The notes under the pieces were generated by a model. The model had not been told where the DNA came from. It saw nothing but the letters and a program-made list of their open reading frames with translations, and did not search any database. A stretch of DNA of 64,000 bases, taken from Motacilla alba alba. Lineage: Eukaryota; Chordata; Aves; Passeriformes; Motacillidae. Made by a program: the position numbers and the translations under genes. The stretch covers positions 44,519,016 through 44,583,015 of the forward strand of contig NC_052019.1 in assembly GCF_015832195.1 (NCBI RefSeq), written 5' to 3'. Shown in pieces: positions 25,159 through 38,275 of this stretch; the stretch's first letter is position 1, and each line of letters opens with the position of its first letter.

Positions 25159-26595
25159 TAGTCTAAGCGAAAGTCTGTGACTGAATCTGGAGATTCACCA
25201 GGTTCAAGCCTTTCTCAGGGACATTTATGCTTGTGGCCCCACTGCAGCCTTGTAAGGAGGCCAGCATCCCTTTTCTTTTACATCTGTTTGCTGGGGGTCT
25301 GGCATGCAGCCTGGCTTACCACCTCTACTCTAAATTCCAGGACTGCGGAATAAAAATCATTTGCTGTTAGTCAACAAAAGCTGTCTTTTCTCTCTCTCTA
25401 TTGATTACTCCTGAATAATCAATTGACATTTGGCACAGTCTTATTTATAATAATTCAAGTCAGCAGCAACATAATTTAGAAACTGGCTACTAGGCATGTG
25501 TTGGTAATGAATCAAATCCATGGATAATTCAAATTCATAGACTAAAAAATTACATTTAAATAATGTTAAGGTTGTGACAACCTGACAAAATACCACAAAT
25601 TCAATGTGAAAACTTTTCCTCCCTCCGTGGCTGAGGGGAAAGTATGGAGAAGACTTGAGAAGGAATTGGCATTTGCTGCCTCCCCCATGATCCTGCACCT
25701 TTGAGTTCATACCTAATTGACAACACCTTTGTGATCATCTGAACTGAATCCCTCGTTCTTCTTCACACACTTCCAGTGGTGTCATTTTATCCCATGGGAG
25801 GGAAAGGATGCATATTTTTGCACAACAGATTGCTGGCCCAGTACAAAGCCAATAGAGTGTGGTATGCAAACCTTCCCTAGTCTTGTGCATTATGGAATTG
25901 TTACATGGAAGCAGGAGAGACCTGAGCCATTCCCTGCTGGGCATTGAGCTTCCACCGACACCCATCTCCTGTCACAACCCCAGAAACTGCCTTTTTCTCC
26001 TTGTTCCACCCTGTGACAAATTTTACTGTGAATAGAGCCTGAATGTAGGGTTGCCCTTAAACCTACAACATGAGACACTTGGAAATTATAGATAACTTCA
26101 AGCTGAATAAACTAATGTCTCCTTAAACAGCTGGTTAACCTGCTCATTTTTATACAGGATTAAAAAGCCACAGAAACCCACCTGGTTTGGCTGGGCATGC
26201 CTGCAGCCAGTCCAAGAAGGACAGGTACTCCTGGGAAGCATGTGCTGAGGTGGGTTTGTGCTTTGTGCAGAATATGTTATTGGCACATGAGCTTTTAGAA
26301 GGGCACAGTCCACCAACATATCTTCTGTGAAATAACTGGGTTTCCCTGAGGAATGTTCTCCCAGTAGTCTTCAAAAAGCTACTTCCCCTTGGAGAGTCAG
26401 AGACTTCAGGCTCAATGCAAATCCTTTCCCCACAGTAATGGAACTGACGCTGGAATTTCAAACTCACAGCACCATCATTTCCCTACCTGCCCTATTAAGA
26501 CTGAACTACAGAGATAAACATATTAAATTAATTATTAGAGAGCTTATGCATTCAGCAGTAGGTTCATAAAGGCAGTCCTTCATGGTAACCTACTT

Positions 26596-26647
26596 TATAT
26601 ATATATAATACCACCAAAAAAAAAAAAAAAAAACCAAAAAAAAAAAA
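26596..26647 (+). repeat. (TA)6 then A18-CC-A12
   Basis: A short TA repeat (26596-26607) is followed after ATACCACC by A18 (26616-26633), CC, and A12 (26636-26647). Confidence 0.95.
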
Positions 26648-27614
26648 CCAGAGAAAGCTCATTGCTGTGTGCTGGATTGCAAACACTATGGGGTTTGCAG
26701 TGGAATTTCAATTATGGGAAAATGCACTGTCAAACCCTCGTTCAAACCCTTAATTACCAGCACTTAACCACCACATACTATTGAAGGAAACTATAATTCA
26801 CTTTGAAAAGGACCTGGTTTATACCTATAATTAAATTAATCATAATTAATTCCAGCAGCTACTGCTATAACTATTGAAGGAGAGAAATATTAAAATACAC
26901 TGTCAGGGATTGCTTATACTGTTATGATGAAAAAATAAGAGCACTGCTCCATGTTTCCGTTCAGTTCTGCATCCAGATACTTAGCAAAACCCACCAAACT
27001 CTTTATCTTCATTTCATTCTTGTTTTTTAATGTGACCTTCTCTCCAGCCAAAGCCACATCCATATCTTGGACTACATAACATTTCTAAGGTCTGGCCTTT
27101 CCTGTCTGCCTGGAGAGTTCATCTTCTGCTGGAGCTATTCCCTATCCCTTACTGCCAACTCCAAATGCTGCCAAGGGATGATCTTTCCAGCCTGTTGTTT
27201 GAAGCAAGTCATTCCCCCTTCAGCACCCTTCAACTGGAGCCCTAATCCCATGCACAAGAGCCCTTCCCCATGCCTGAGGGCCCTCGGCCCTCTGCTGTGG
27301 CAGAACCTCTTTCCCTGAATGTGGAAAATAGCAATTTCCCTCCACCTACTGCTGCCTTGCTGCTTCTGCTTCAATTTTCTGTGTATTCTTGCCATTCCTT
27401 CTGCAGTCTCTGAGCAACACCAAGAAAGGCAGACTGCGAGGAAAACCCAGGAAGAAGGAAGCTCTCAGGGAGCAGCAGTCAGGGCTGGGGACATGTAATC
27501 AGCAAAATGAGGGCGAGACAAGTCACACTTTCTTCTCTTTCTTTAAGCAAAATGTCAGACATACTGAAAGGAAGGGAAGAATTCCCCTACAAACTCTGGG
27601 TTATAGTGACAGTA

Positions 27615-28122
27615 TGGTGCATTAACAGATTACAGCACTTTATTGCAGAGTACTGTTAAACAGTAGGAGACTTTTCAAGCACCAGTGTCAATATCATGTA
27701 CACTTCTAAGTAATAAACTATTAAAAGAATACGGGGCACATCATATTTCTTGACTCGCACAGTTTGCTCATTGGCTTTTATATGTGCCTGCTTTCTAATT
27801 TCACTGTCAGAACACATCAAGTTGCTTTTATTCCTTCCTTTGACAGAGCTGGCTTGTTTTTGTTTTTGTTTTTTTGTTCAAAAGGCAACTCCTTTTAAGT
27901 GAATGGGTTCATATCCCTCAACAGCTTTCAAACAAATCCAAGTCTTTGGGGCTTTTGGTACATCATTGGCCAGCAGAGCTGCCTGCATCGTTTCTTCTTC
28001 CTGGTGCATAGCTCTATGCATTCCTTCTCTGGCTTCAGCTGCAGTGGAGCCAAAATCTTTGTTATCTCGTGAGTTCCAAGTGCTCTCTCTGCTCTGTGAA
28101 TGGGCTCCCTTTGAAAACATGT
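27615..28122 (-). other. candidate terminal exon, unrecognised protein
   Basis: On the minus strand a pyrimidine-rich acceptor (CCTTTCTTTACCCTTTCTAAAAATTCAG) ends at 28123. An ATG follows at once (28120), with 80 codons to a TGA at 27878. AATAAA signals lie at 27827-27832 and 27639-27644, the second about 235 bp past the stop. The translation is mixed and charged, not low-complexity, with a Glu-Glu-Glu-Thr-Met-Gln motif near residue 42 and a C-terminus ending Leu-Lys-Gly-Val-Ala-Phe. I recognise no family. It could be the last coding exon and 3' UTR of a gene whose other exons lie at higher coordinates, a retrocopy (an A-rich stretch follows the stop), or chance. Confidence 0.25.
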
Positions 28123-30480
28123 CTGAATTTTTAGAAAGGGTAAAGAAAGGACATTTGGCACTTTAAGACGATCTTGCAGGGCAAACTTGAGTAAACTGTT
28201 CTTGTTTGAAGATGTGATCACTCATTAATGTCAATTTAAAGGTAAGCTGAGATCCTTCCCTTGATCAAGGCCTGGATTGCTTTTTCTGAGCTCTCCTGAG
28301 AAGTAGCTCCAGCCTGAAGTCCCTGCCAGAACTCTTCCCTGTTTCATTAGTGGAAGGATTATTACAATTGATAGAGAAAACCATAAGCAAAACTCCTCTT
28401 GTGATTCAAAGGAGAACTTGTCTCAAATGTCCCATTTGTCCCACTGTCTCCATCTTCTTGTTTCCATAACCTTTTGTCCTCTTCAACCACTTATTATGCA
28501 TATGTTTAAACTTATCTATTTCAACAGTCTTTGGTGAAAAGACTGGGGGTAGCCCTTGCTTTTTATTCCCCCAAGCTTTTATTCTTTTATTCCTTCTGCT
28601 GTGACTATTCTAAATCAAAAACTAGAGCACCCTATTTGAGAAAAAGATGGTTTTCAAATTTGTTACAACTCAGAAATACATTGCTAAAAGTAAATGTTCT
28701 CTACAAAACTGTTACCCTCCAGAAAGCCTTTCTATCCACAGACACAGTGCTAATCCTACTCAGAAATCTGGAGAAGCATGCAAAACAATTTTCTTTTTGA
28801 AAATTATTCTCCTAGAATGCTCTCCTGACTGTTTCATGTTGAAACTTCTTTTTCTGCTGCACTTATTATTACCACATCTTGAACAGACCCTGCAAGCAAG
28901 AGCCTCGAAGTTGATTATCAAAAAAATCCTATAGGAAGCATGTTTGATCATTTCTACTGGTCCCTCCAAGATGTTTTTTTCTGTGTGAACATAGCCCAGC
29001 CTGACTCAAGACACCCCACAGGTATTTGTACAAACCAATGAGTGAACTGTGTGGGTAAAGAAAACAAATCTTTCACCATTTATCTGCACTTTTTCCCAAA
29101 GGCTTTGAAAGAAAGAGATTCAGTAGGAGGTAATATATCAAGATGAACAGCATCAGTTAGCAAGGTGTGAGGTCCGTGACTTCCTGAGGAGCTGTGCACA
29201 CACAGGTGAGAGATTTCATGCTATCTGACGTGGCCACTGCTGGCAGAAATAAAAAATTTCCTTATAATCTTTCCCAACAACTCAGCAAGAGAGAGTTGAT
29301 CTTATGCTGCTGCTTTTAAAGACAAGCCTTTGAAAGAAAACAATGCAGACACCGGACAAACTGGTAGAATGACAATCACCTCTCCTAAAGTGAACACTCA
29401 TCATCACTGTTGAGCAGGTCCACTCTTACCCACTGCTAGGAAGAATGAAGGGAGGCATAAAATGATCACACCTACTGTTGACTGCCAAGGTCCAGAGGCA
29501 GTTTGGCCCTGTGAAGCTGTATGTTTGACATGGACATTTTGTGTTCTGCTTTTAGCCTTGTGTCACACTTCCCAGTGACAAGGCAGGGTTCTTTCTCAGC
29601 TGGCAGTACCCACAGAGCTTTGCATCTCCAGCAGGGATGGTTCCTCAGATTTCAGCACAACTGCTCTGCTTCCCACCAGGTGCAACTTTGGCCTGTCATT
29701 ACTGGGAATGGTGTCTTGTGAGAGATCCCGTGGGGCAAGCAGCAAATACACAAAGGCAGTGGTTGACCTACTCTACAATGTCACTCTGATTTTAAAAGTA
29801 CTATTAACCTTCCACCTGGAGTTTTCCTTCTGTTAACTTAGAGTATTCACACATACCCTTAAAAGCTGTAATGAGCTGATGGCAGTGATTAATTATCTAC
29901 AGGAGTTCTGTAATAGATGAATACATATGATATCTCATTTATCAAGGAAACAACCACTTCTTTAAACTCCATGATCAATCAAGCAAAAAGACACAGGATT
30001 TGTTGACAATGCCAGATGCACTTAGAATGAGAGCATCTTTAGCTGGTAAGTTGACTGCTGTTTTAAAGAAATTATTTACTGAAAACATGATGTTTCCAGT
30101 TTTATTCTGTCCCTGTTCCTGCTCTAAATGCATTCAGTAAGCAGCCTGATTATAATTAGCACATCAAACACTGAATTAAAAAGGTAGGATTTTTGCCACA
30201 AATGGGACAATCATTTACTTATTTGACATTTGTATGAATGCTCCAGTGTCCAGTCAAAGTTTCAGGTTGTTTTGATGGCTTTTTAAATTTATGTATATAT
30301 ACAAGGCATCACACTAGATCTCCAAAGGGACCAGGGCTCTGATTAGGTGCTAGAGCAGTCTGGAGCCTACAAAGAACTTCTGAGTTCAGACTCACTAAGA
30401 CACCTGCCAGCCAAAGTCACAAAAAAAATCAGATTTAAATGTTTTCACTCTAAAACTGGACCTGCCGTCCCTGCTGGTTT
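28123..30480. other. no gene seen
   Basis: No gene is supported. Isolated donor-like words occur at 28241 (AAAG|GTAAGC, plus strand) and 30046 (GCTG|GTAAGT, plus strand), without convincing acceptors. Confidence 0.6.
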
Positions 30481-31073
30481 TGACAGTGGGAGAGTTAATT
30501 TTCTTCACAGCAGCTAATATGGGGCTGTGATTTGGACTTGTGCTGCAAACAGGGTAGATAATATGGAGATGGTTTTGTTATTGCTGAGCAGTGTTTGCAC
30601 AATGTCAAGGCCTTTTCTGCTTCTTGTACAGACAAGAAGCTGGCAAGAAGTCTTGGGTGCATGGGAAATTGGGAGGAGACACAGCTGAGACAGCTGACCC
30701 AACTGACCCAAGGGCTATTGCAGAGCATCTATCGTGCTCAGAAGATAAGAAAGGGGGAAGAACAAGGAAGTGAGGGACATTTGGAGTGATGGTGTTTGTC
30801 TTCCCAAGTCACTGTTATATGTGATGGGGCCCTGCTCTCCGGGGGATGGCTGAACACCTGCCTGCCCATGGGAAGCTGTGAAATAATTCCTTCTTTTGCT
30901 TTGCTTTGGTATGTGTGTGTGTGTGTGTGTCTTTTGCTTTGCCTATTAAATTATCATTATCTCAACCCACAAGTTTCCAGAGTTTTACTCTCCTGACTCT
31001 CTCCCCAGTCCCTCTGGTGGGAGAGTGAACAACCAGCTGCGTGACACCTATTTGCTGCCTGAGGTTAAACGAA
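30481..31073 (+). mobile_element. old avian endogenous retrovirus LTR, apparently solo
   Basis: The block matches what I know of a widespread bird LTR family. Landmarks in order are: a U3-like start near a TG at 30481; a degraded TATA-like GATAAGA near 30743; the GTGATGGTGTTTGTCTTCCC segment near 30790; the GATGGCTGAACACCTGCCTG segment near 30845; a CTTTTGCTTTGCC segment; an ATTAAA polyadenylation signal at 30945-30950; ATCTCAACCCAC; and a 3' end at GAGGTTAAAC (31061-31070). No gag, pol or env sequence, primer-binding site or second LTR is seen, so a solo LTR is likely. Boundaries are approximate, target-site duplications were not found, and the subfamily is not assigned. A TG microsatellite has expanded inside it. 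It is transcriptionally and virally inert as far as can be seen. Confidence 0.75.
30912..30930 (+). repeat. (TG)9 microsatellite inside the LTR
   Basis: Nine TG units plus T lie immediately upstream of the LTR ATTAAA signal. They probably grew from a GT-rich segment of the LTR itself. Confidence 0.95.
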
Positions 31074-31481
31074 GAAACCCTTCAAGATTTGAGTCTTTTG
31101 TTACATTCCTTCCTTGAAAACTTGGTGAATAGGGTAACATTTGTTCTCTTCTTTTTATTTTATTTAGAAGGTGTTGTTTTCAGTGATACATTTCAAAAGT
31201 AAAAATAGCTTTGAAGCACCTATTCTGAAATACCCTATTTATTTTGTTTTTCCAGGTGTGAACTAAGAGTTGATGGAAAGCAAAGGGTTTGTCTTTTGCC
31301 AGCTGAGTGAGCTCAGGGATTGAGGTTTCGTCTGAGTGACTCTTAAAATTTACATTTTATTTTGCTTTGTATCTGTCCATGATGTATTAAACACCCTGGT
31401 CTCATCAGTCCATTCCTCCTCTCTCCTTTGTCCACTGATGAAATATAGACAGATTATTTTAAAACAGCAATATTTCCAGGG

Positions 31482-31520
31482 AAAAAAAAAAAAAAAAAAA
31501 AAAAAGAAGAAGAAAAGAAG
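31482..31520 (+). repeat. A24 followed by (GAA)n-like sequence
   Basis: Twenty-four consecutive A (31482-31505) run into GAAGAAGAAAAGAAG. This is a purine-only tract of about 40 bp. Confidence 0.95.
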
Positions 31521-31767
31521 AGTCTGCAGTGTAAGGGAGCTGCTATTTGCAAACAGTTTAAATCCTGGCTAATCCACTGCACAAGGTAAAATGACCAATG
31601 AAAAAAAGGTCTGCTCAGCTATTCTCTGTAGAATAAACTATGCTTTGGGCGCTGACAATCCTTACAGAGCCTGAAAACAGCAACATCCTATGGTAACCTC
31701 AGTGTCAATCTCCCTTTTGTCTTGTGCCAGGGTCGCTGGACACCCGGCTCAGAGTGGCACTGGGGAA

Positions 31768-31820
31768 GGTTTAACTCCTGCCTTTCTTTGTGACCTTGAC
31801 AAGGTTATCTACACCTTTAG
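31768..31820 (+). mobile_element. possible ancient tRNA-derived SINE (MIR/CORE-like) fragment
   Basis: GGTTTAACTCCTG resembles the B-box side of the MIR family. TTTGTGACCTTGACAAGGTTA then parallels the conserved 'tgtgaccttgg-caagt' core, followed by CTACACCTTTA. Similarity is by eye to a known amniote family; the fragment is short and diverged. Confidence 0.3.
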
Positions 31821-34800
31821 CCAATACAGCTCTAAGGTAGAAATTTTTAATTGTACTCAGGGGACTTAATTTTCAGGTGATTTGAGAGAGATTTGGACAC
31901 CAAACTGCCTTAACACATACAGAAAACCAGCTCGGATACATACGTAGTCCAACTAAACAGATTCTCATCAGATTGAAACTGGGGTATCTGCCCAAGGAGC
32001 TGTTTTTTCTGAGTTAGTTATTTTGTCTGAGAGTTCATTGTTATAGAGAGCTGTGCAAGAGGCTGGCTCAAGCTGCCTGGGAGCTTCACCATCACCAGGT
32101 CCCTGCACCTCTTTTTGTCCTTCCATGCCATGTGCTCACCCATAGTTGCTCTGTGGTCTCCACCCAGACGGGATGTTTGCTAGACCCTCCTCAAGTCAGT
32201 GCTGCTTAGTAAAACTAAGCATGGAAAATATAGCTCCTTTCATGGTGGGTCAGTGAGATGAACTGGGTTGGTGCCATATGTGATGGATGCCAAGGCAGGT
32301 AAAGAAATTAATGGATAGGAACCGGGATAGGAAGATCTTCCTGTTGGCAAAACCATCATGACACCAACTCAGTCTCCTCACAGAAGGTTGCCCCTGGTCT
32401 GCAAACTTCTTCGATGGGCTTTCTTCTCAAATTTGTTCACACTACTAGGTGTAACTCAAAGGACCCTGTGGTAAGTCACTCTCAGCCTGCACAGTCATAC
32501 AAATAGACTCACCTGTAGAGAGGAGGAACAGCTCATGGCAGAACCAAGGAAGGGGCCAAAATGGATGTGTGTGCTTTGAAACCTCATTAATCCAGGGCAT
32601 TTTATGTTAGCGTAATTAGCACTAGAGGCTAAGAGGAGTGGCAAAATACATTTATCTCGACAAAGGTGGATAAAACCTGTAATTCTCACCTGAATTATGG
32701 TTTTCAAAACCCTCTCCAAGGAGACAGATGTTATGCCAGACCTCACAATTATAGATTTCATTCTTCTTGAAAATAACAAATAGCTAATTAGTTATGGGTA
32801 CCTCTTGCATAACAAACAATTTTATTGCAGGGAGAAGTTTTGATAATAAACAATTCCTTTGCTCTGAGGCTAACCCTTTGCCCCTCTGGGTGCATTTCCA
32901 AACGCACAGTGATCACAAATCACAGCTATGTCAGAGGTAAAGTCAGTGCAAAGCTGTCATTTGTTGAGAATATATTGTATATGAGAACTAGGGAGCACCT
33001 GCAGAAACTGATGCAGAATTTTATTAAAACAGTAAACAAAGCAGGTCCCTAAAGGGATTGGACAAATTCATGGACAACATGTGAATGGTACACTCTCTGA
33101 GAATCATAGAGGAATGAGGTCTTAACAATATGCAGGGATACCACCTTGAATATGCCTAATGAAGGATCTCTATCCTCTTCCCCCATAAACACACACATGC
33201 ACAAAGTCATGGCTACCAGCAGTTAATGACAGATTTGTTAATTAAACAGCATGAGGAAAAGCCAAGGTTGATGTTCTAATAAACAGGTCATTAACTTTGG
33301 TAATGACCAATTTGGGAAGATGATTGCTCTTACAAACTGTATTCCATGGCTTACGAAATGCAGCAGTGCAGGTCTGAAACACATCTGGCAGCCAAGACGT
33401 TTAACAGAGCAGTTAGTCTGAAGCATTGGCCGTTCCCTGGGAAGTTATCATCCCATTTTTCACCAGACACATCACGTCACCAAGAATCAGACTAGATGTA
33501 TTTCAAGCTACAGCAATTAAAATCCATACAGATGTGAAAATGAAATAAAAACCAGCTTTGAGACAACTCGCCATCTTTGCCAAGGTTGTTCAGGAAAGGT
33601 ACTTGGTGTTTGTGACTACTTTTGTTCTGACTGGCTTTTTGAGACTGCTCTGCTGCCATTTAATTCAAGCTTTTCACTCTATTTTTCCATGAGGCCAAAA
33701 GATACGCCTGTCCAAGAGACTTGGCTACTCCAAGGAGAGAAGTCTTCATCAGTAGCCTGTCACTGTCAGGGATTTGTTTCCTCCCTGCAGAGGAAGGCAG
33801 GGTAGTAATATATGTAAGGATTGGGATGAATAGCCAAGTTACCTAAAACAGCCACAGGGGAATGGGTTTGAAACATTAACCTGATTTCCCACGACACAAA
33901 AGGATGGAAAGCACCTGCAGTTTCACTGCACTGGAAAGCAAGCCCCAAAAGAGACCCATATAGAATGTGTCAAGCTCAGTGAACTACAAAAATGTTGTGT
34001 TTTGAAACAGAAGCAGGCTGAGATCATGTTGCAAATAATTCCTCTGTTTGCAGGACCTGTGCCATTTTTTGGTGTTACTGGAATGAGAATCAGAAGCAAA
34101 GGAAGCTGACAGTAATGTGTGTCATGAGCCAGAGGATCCATTAGTAGCACTTGGGGGCCTTTTTGGGATAATTAAACATCTTAAAGGACAGTCACTTAAT
34201 ATCACAGCACTTAGCATTTACTAGAGAGTTAGTAACCAGATACCAGCAGGAAAAAATTACTCTTTCTATAGTTTACCATCAAATGATTAGAAAAAATAAT
34301 TTCAAAGTTTCGAATGTTATGAGGTTTGGTGAATAGGAATGGTAGCATGAGTTAGACCCTCGCAAACAGGAGTAGGATGGAAATGGATGGTATTAGGGGA
34401 GCAGAGTTCACGGAGGATACTTACTTCAGAAAAGACAAAGCACTTGAAAACCTTTTAGGGAATTAGTCCTGACAGTGGCTGAAATTAGCCTGGAATCTAG
34501 GGTCTGGACTTGTGACACAGTGATAAGAAGTACATACACACATGGCCTTAAAAATTCTGCAACTAGTAGTGCTGTCTACAGTAATGCTGTTAAAACATGA
34601 CATTTAAAAGGCTAAAGAGAAGCAAACTTTTCCAAAAGAGATAAAACTGAGCTAAAAGGGAATATGCCTGTGATACACAGAAGTGGTATTTGCTTGTGGT
34701 ACGTGCTTTAAACTGAAAGTGAAACTACTGTGCTTAACCATTGAGAATATAGGTTGTGTATTTTTCTTTTGTCATATTGCCCTCTTGCATTTCAGTCTGG

Positions 34801-37781
34801 CTATGCAGTGCCTTTAAGGTGAAAGCTATTTTGGAAGAGGTTACAGAAGTAAAATTCAGCAGGACAGGAACAACCCCGCCATCAAGCAGGGATCACTCAG
34901 TCTCCATGATGGACAGCCATGTAATCATGAGCAATCCCAAGAGCTGTGCCAGAATTCCTCCAGCTCTAGCAGCCTTGCACTGTCATTTGAGTGCACAAGG
35001 ACTGTTCCCTGCTGAATACTCCTATGGATTCTTCATTCCTGAAAAGGAATGAAAAGACAAATGTAATCACTGATTCAGTCTTCTCACAGAAGCTCAGCAT
35101 TATGAAAAGCTATACTATACTGTAGGCAGCTATATGAATTTGGACTGGAGGACCAAAAGTACCCAAGAAGATTGTTAGGATTGCTTTCATACTTGAAAAA
35201 AAAAAAAAGACCCAAAAATGCTATATCATTTTAATTATTAAAATTTAAAATATGGACTTCTGACTTTCAGGGAAATAGAACTGATTTTGCATCAAAACTT
35301 TTTTACTAATAGTTTATTTCTTGAAGTACTTCAAATGGGCTTTAAATGGCATTTTCTCTTTCTACAAATATAACATCACCCTAGAAGCAAAACATATTGA
35401 TAAATTGACATGCATAAAAATGACAACAGAAATCTTTTTGTAAACAGAACCCTTTTGTAATTTGTGATACAAAAGAACGTGGGAACCGACACAGATGAAG
35501 ACTAAAGGGACAGAGGCTGACTGTATCCATCCATCGATACAGCACTGAAAAGTCATTTTGAGTGCAGATGGGAATTTACCAACACAAGACAAATGATCCT
35601 ATAAGGCAGAAGAGAATGTTACTGAAAATAAAAGTTAGAGATGACAAAGCACCTGCTATCACCTGATGTAGCAATCAGAGCCAACACATTCCGATTGTCC
35701 GTCCTAAAAAATGGGCTTTATCACTAAAGAAGGTCTCAATTCATTATTTCTTCATTGATGTTGTGTCAAATATGTAGGTCACATATTCAGGCTGCTATCT
35801 TAGAATGAAAAAAAAACTAGAGAACTCGGTTAAGGACACAGAAGGAATAAAATTTACAGGGGTGAGGGAATTATTTTTAAAAGTCACAATCAAGTAGAAA
35901 TAAAATTCAGCAAGAAGAAAAAAGTGAGCAAGCACTCCCTCTTTTTATTGTTACATTTCTGACTATATAAATTGTTCTAATATTTCAAAGTGACTGGCAT
36001 GTTTAGGTCTTTTCTTCTTAGTGGGCTGAACTTGAGAGACTAATATATAGGCCAAGCCTTTCTGCAGTGCCCCAAACTGAGGCTGAGATAGATGAAGCTG
36101 GATATATTCAGAATAAAATAAGAGATGCAGCATTTAACAGAGAAGTGGCTCTCCCTTGGAGAACACCTGCTGAAGGAGATTGTAGCTTCAACTGCTTTTG
36201 AGTGGATGGTGGGGATTTTTGACATATAGACCTTTCCATTCTTACAGCCTTTGATTTTGCTCCACAGGAATCCTTTCTTGTCATTGAACCAGGGAAAGAC
36301 TAACTGTAGAAGTTTAGCATTATCAAGGCCAGACTAGGACAAGAATTTTCTTACTCCATAAAAGGCAATGCTGGATGGAATAAGATGAATAGTCCAGTAC
36401 CTTGTTCACCCCACAAAGCTCTTAGCAGTGGCTTATCTCTGTCCATATGGAAATTTATATCGATTTCACTGGGAAGATATTTAAGACAACACCATGCCCT
36501 AGCTCTCATGACTCAAACAATATTTGTCGTCTTTCTTAAAACACTGGCTCCTGCCCTTATGTGATCACAGAGGAATCTCAAATGCAATCAACACTATGAG
36601 CTATGCAGAAAAGCTTGAAAAATCAGTGCACTCAAAGGGAAGGGAAGTCAGCAGAAAAACACATGATTTAGGGAGCTTTTAACCCTCAGATATGCTCTCT
36701 CCTTGCAATCACCATTCCCCCAAGTTACATAAAATAGTGCAGGTCAATTTGGCTAGTCAGGGAAGAGAGACAGGTGAACAGAGGGACATTTTCCTTGGTA
36801 CCTGGCACCTGGACTCCATCTGCAATACAAAGAAACCTGCAGCCAAATGAAACAGCCGGGGAAAAGGGGCAGGATTTATACTGGTTTATTTGGAGGAGTA
36901 ACAAAAAGTGTACTCTAGTTTCCACCCAGACTTGAAAAAGGTACATTTGGCTCAGAGATTGAGTAGAGACTCCCACTGGTAAGCTGTGCAATTCACTCAA
37001 AGATATTCTTAGCAAAGATAACAGGGAAGGAGCCAACACTATTAAACACAAGCAGTGAGTGCAGACAACAAACAAGAACACGCCACAAGGTTGCATCCGT
37101 TCTTCAGAAACAGGATACTAGGACAGTGATTTGCAGCTCTGACAGATGCACAATACAGCATTTGGCTCTGAGATTGTATCTGTGGTCATTGGAAGAAACA
37201 ATTTGATTGCATCTGGGGGAATTGGGATTTTTAAAAAGGGAATTAATCTTCAAAGGATTCAATGACCTTTGCTAACTTCTGAAAAATAAAAGAACTCATA
37301 TGGATTTTTATATTCAATGTGCATTAGCTGCTCATTCTCTCTGAGGTGATTTGCTTTCATTTTTTTTTCAGTTTTATTTGCATAAAACACAGTCTGCATG
37401 AAAAGACAAGCCAGCAAGCTTTGTATATGTTTATACAGGATTTTGCTGTAATATTTTCTGGTAGATTTGATGGGGTTTTCTTCAATATTCGCAATCTCCC
37501 ATCATTTCTGTTCACAGAGAAACAATTTATTTTCAAGCATAGCTGTACAGAGCCCTCTCGAACACGACCTGTTTCCCAGCCTTCCACTGCTGTTAAAGCC
37601 AAATCACATTTATATTTAACAGCTTAATTTTCCAAATTGGTTTTATCAGTGACCCTGTTGGCCCGTGAAGGCAGTGCTGGGGGGAGCTGCGACCCGAGCT
37701 GTGTGCCTGGCTGCGATGCTGACTTGCTGGCTGACACAACAGGGCATCCCTCTGCCTTCTTCTCCTCTAAGCTTTTGCCAG

Positions 37782-37900
37782 TTTAAGATGGCAATTGCCT
37801 CAGAACAGAAACTACCTTTTGCTGAAGGGCACACAATGGAACTGTTTTGTGCCCGACACAACAACAAGATGGTCAACAGTGGAGGAAGCTCAAGGCAGAG
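37782..37900 (+). other. candidate exon (119 bp), unrecognised
   Basis: A long pyrimidine tract and acceptor (TTCTTCTCCTCTAAGCTTTTGCCAG, ending 37781) and donor GCAGAG|GTGAGC (from 37901) bound 119 bp. An ATG at 37788 in good context (A at -3, G at +4) opens 37 codons plus 2 nt, still open at the donor. The same frame is also open upstream, to 37665. Residues include Met-Glu-Leu-Phe-Cys-Ala-Arg-His. No family is recognised and no partner exon was found. Confidence 0.17.
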
Positions 37901-38201
37901 GTGAGCTAACAAGTCCACAGGGGAAAGGTACAAACTACCCGCAAAGGACAGGTTACAACAAGCATCTTGTCTCTGGCATGGCTTGCATGACTCTCTCAGC
38001 CTGACTACTCTTTCTCATACATGCTTTTTTTCTCATACAAGGAATCGTAGTTCATTTTCTGCTCCTTGGCTGTCTGATATCCAGGTTATTTTGCCTTATT
38101 ACCCTAAGAAGAGTCCCCAGCTGCACTTTCTTTCCAGTCCTTCAGCTTCCCATCCCAGCCTAATTCCAGATATGTTAAAAATATCTCAAGCTTGTGAATA
38201 G

Positions 38202-38275
38202 TTTTTTGTTTTTTTGTTTTTTTTTTATTTAAGCCAGAAAAGAATAAAGAATTCTGAGACCAAAAAAAAAAAAAA
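38202..38275. repeat. T-rich then A14 tract (potential A:T snap-back)
   Basis: A T-rich stretch (38202-38230) and an A14 run (38262-38275) lie 31 bp apart and could pair loosely with each other. Confidence 0.85.

Larger units (their letters stand above)
20428..27614. other. no gene seen; A/C tracts
   Basis: No gene is supported. A 147-codon frame ending near 25180 translates through an A/C repeat, and a 146-codon frame at 22410-22850 has no domain or splice context. An A12 run lies at 21995-22006. Low-complexity tracts are listed separately. Confidence 0.6.
31074..37781. other. no gene seen
   Basis: No gene is supported. It contains one possible SINE relic and poly(A) tracts, including A13 at 35196-35208. 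A 123-codon minus-strand frame at 36725-37096 has no recognisable domain. 35220-35260 is AT-rich with a short TTTTAATTATTAAAA palindrome. Confidence 0.6.

Noticed and set aside
24737..25180. 147-codon plus-strand frame
   Set aside because: The C-terminal third is a translated A/C repeat (Lys/Asn/Thr/Gln).
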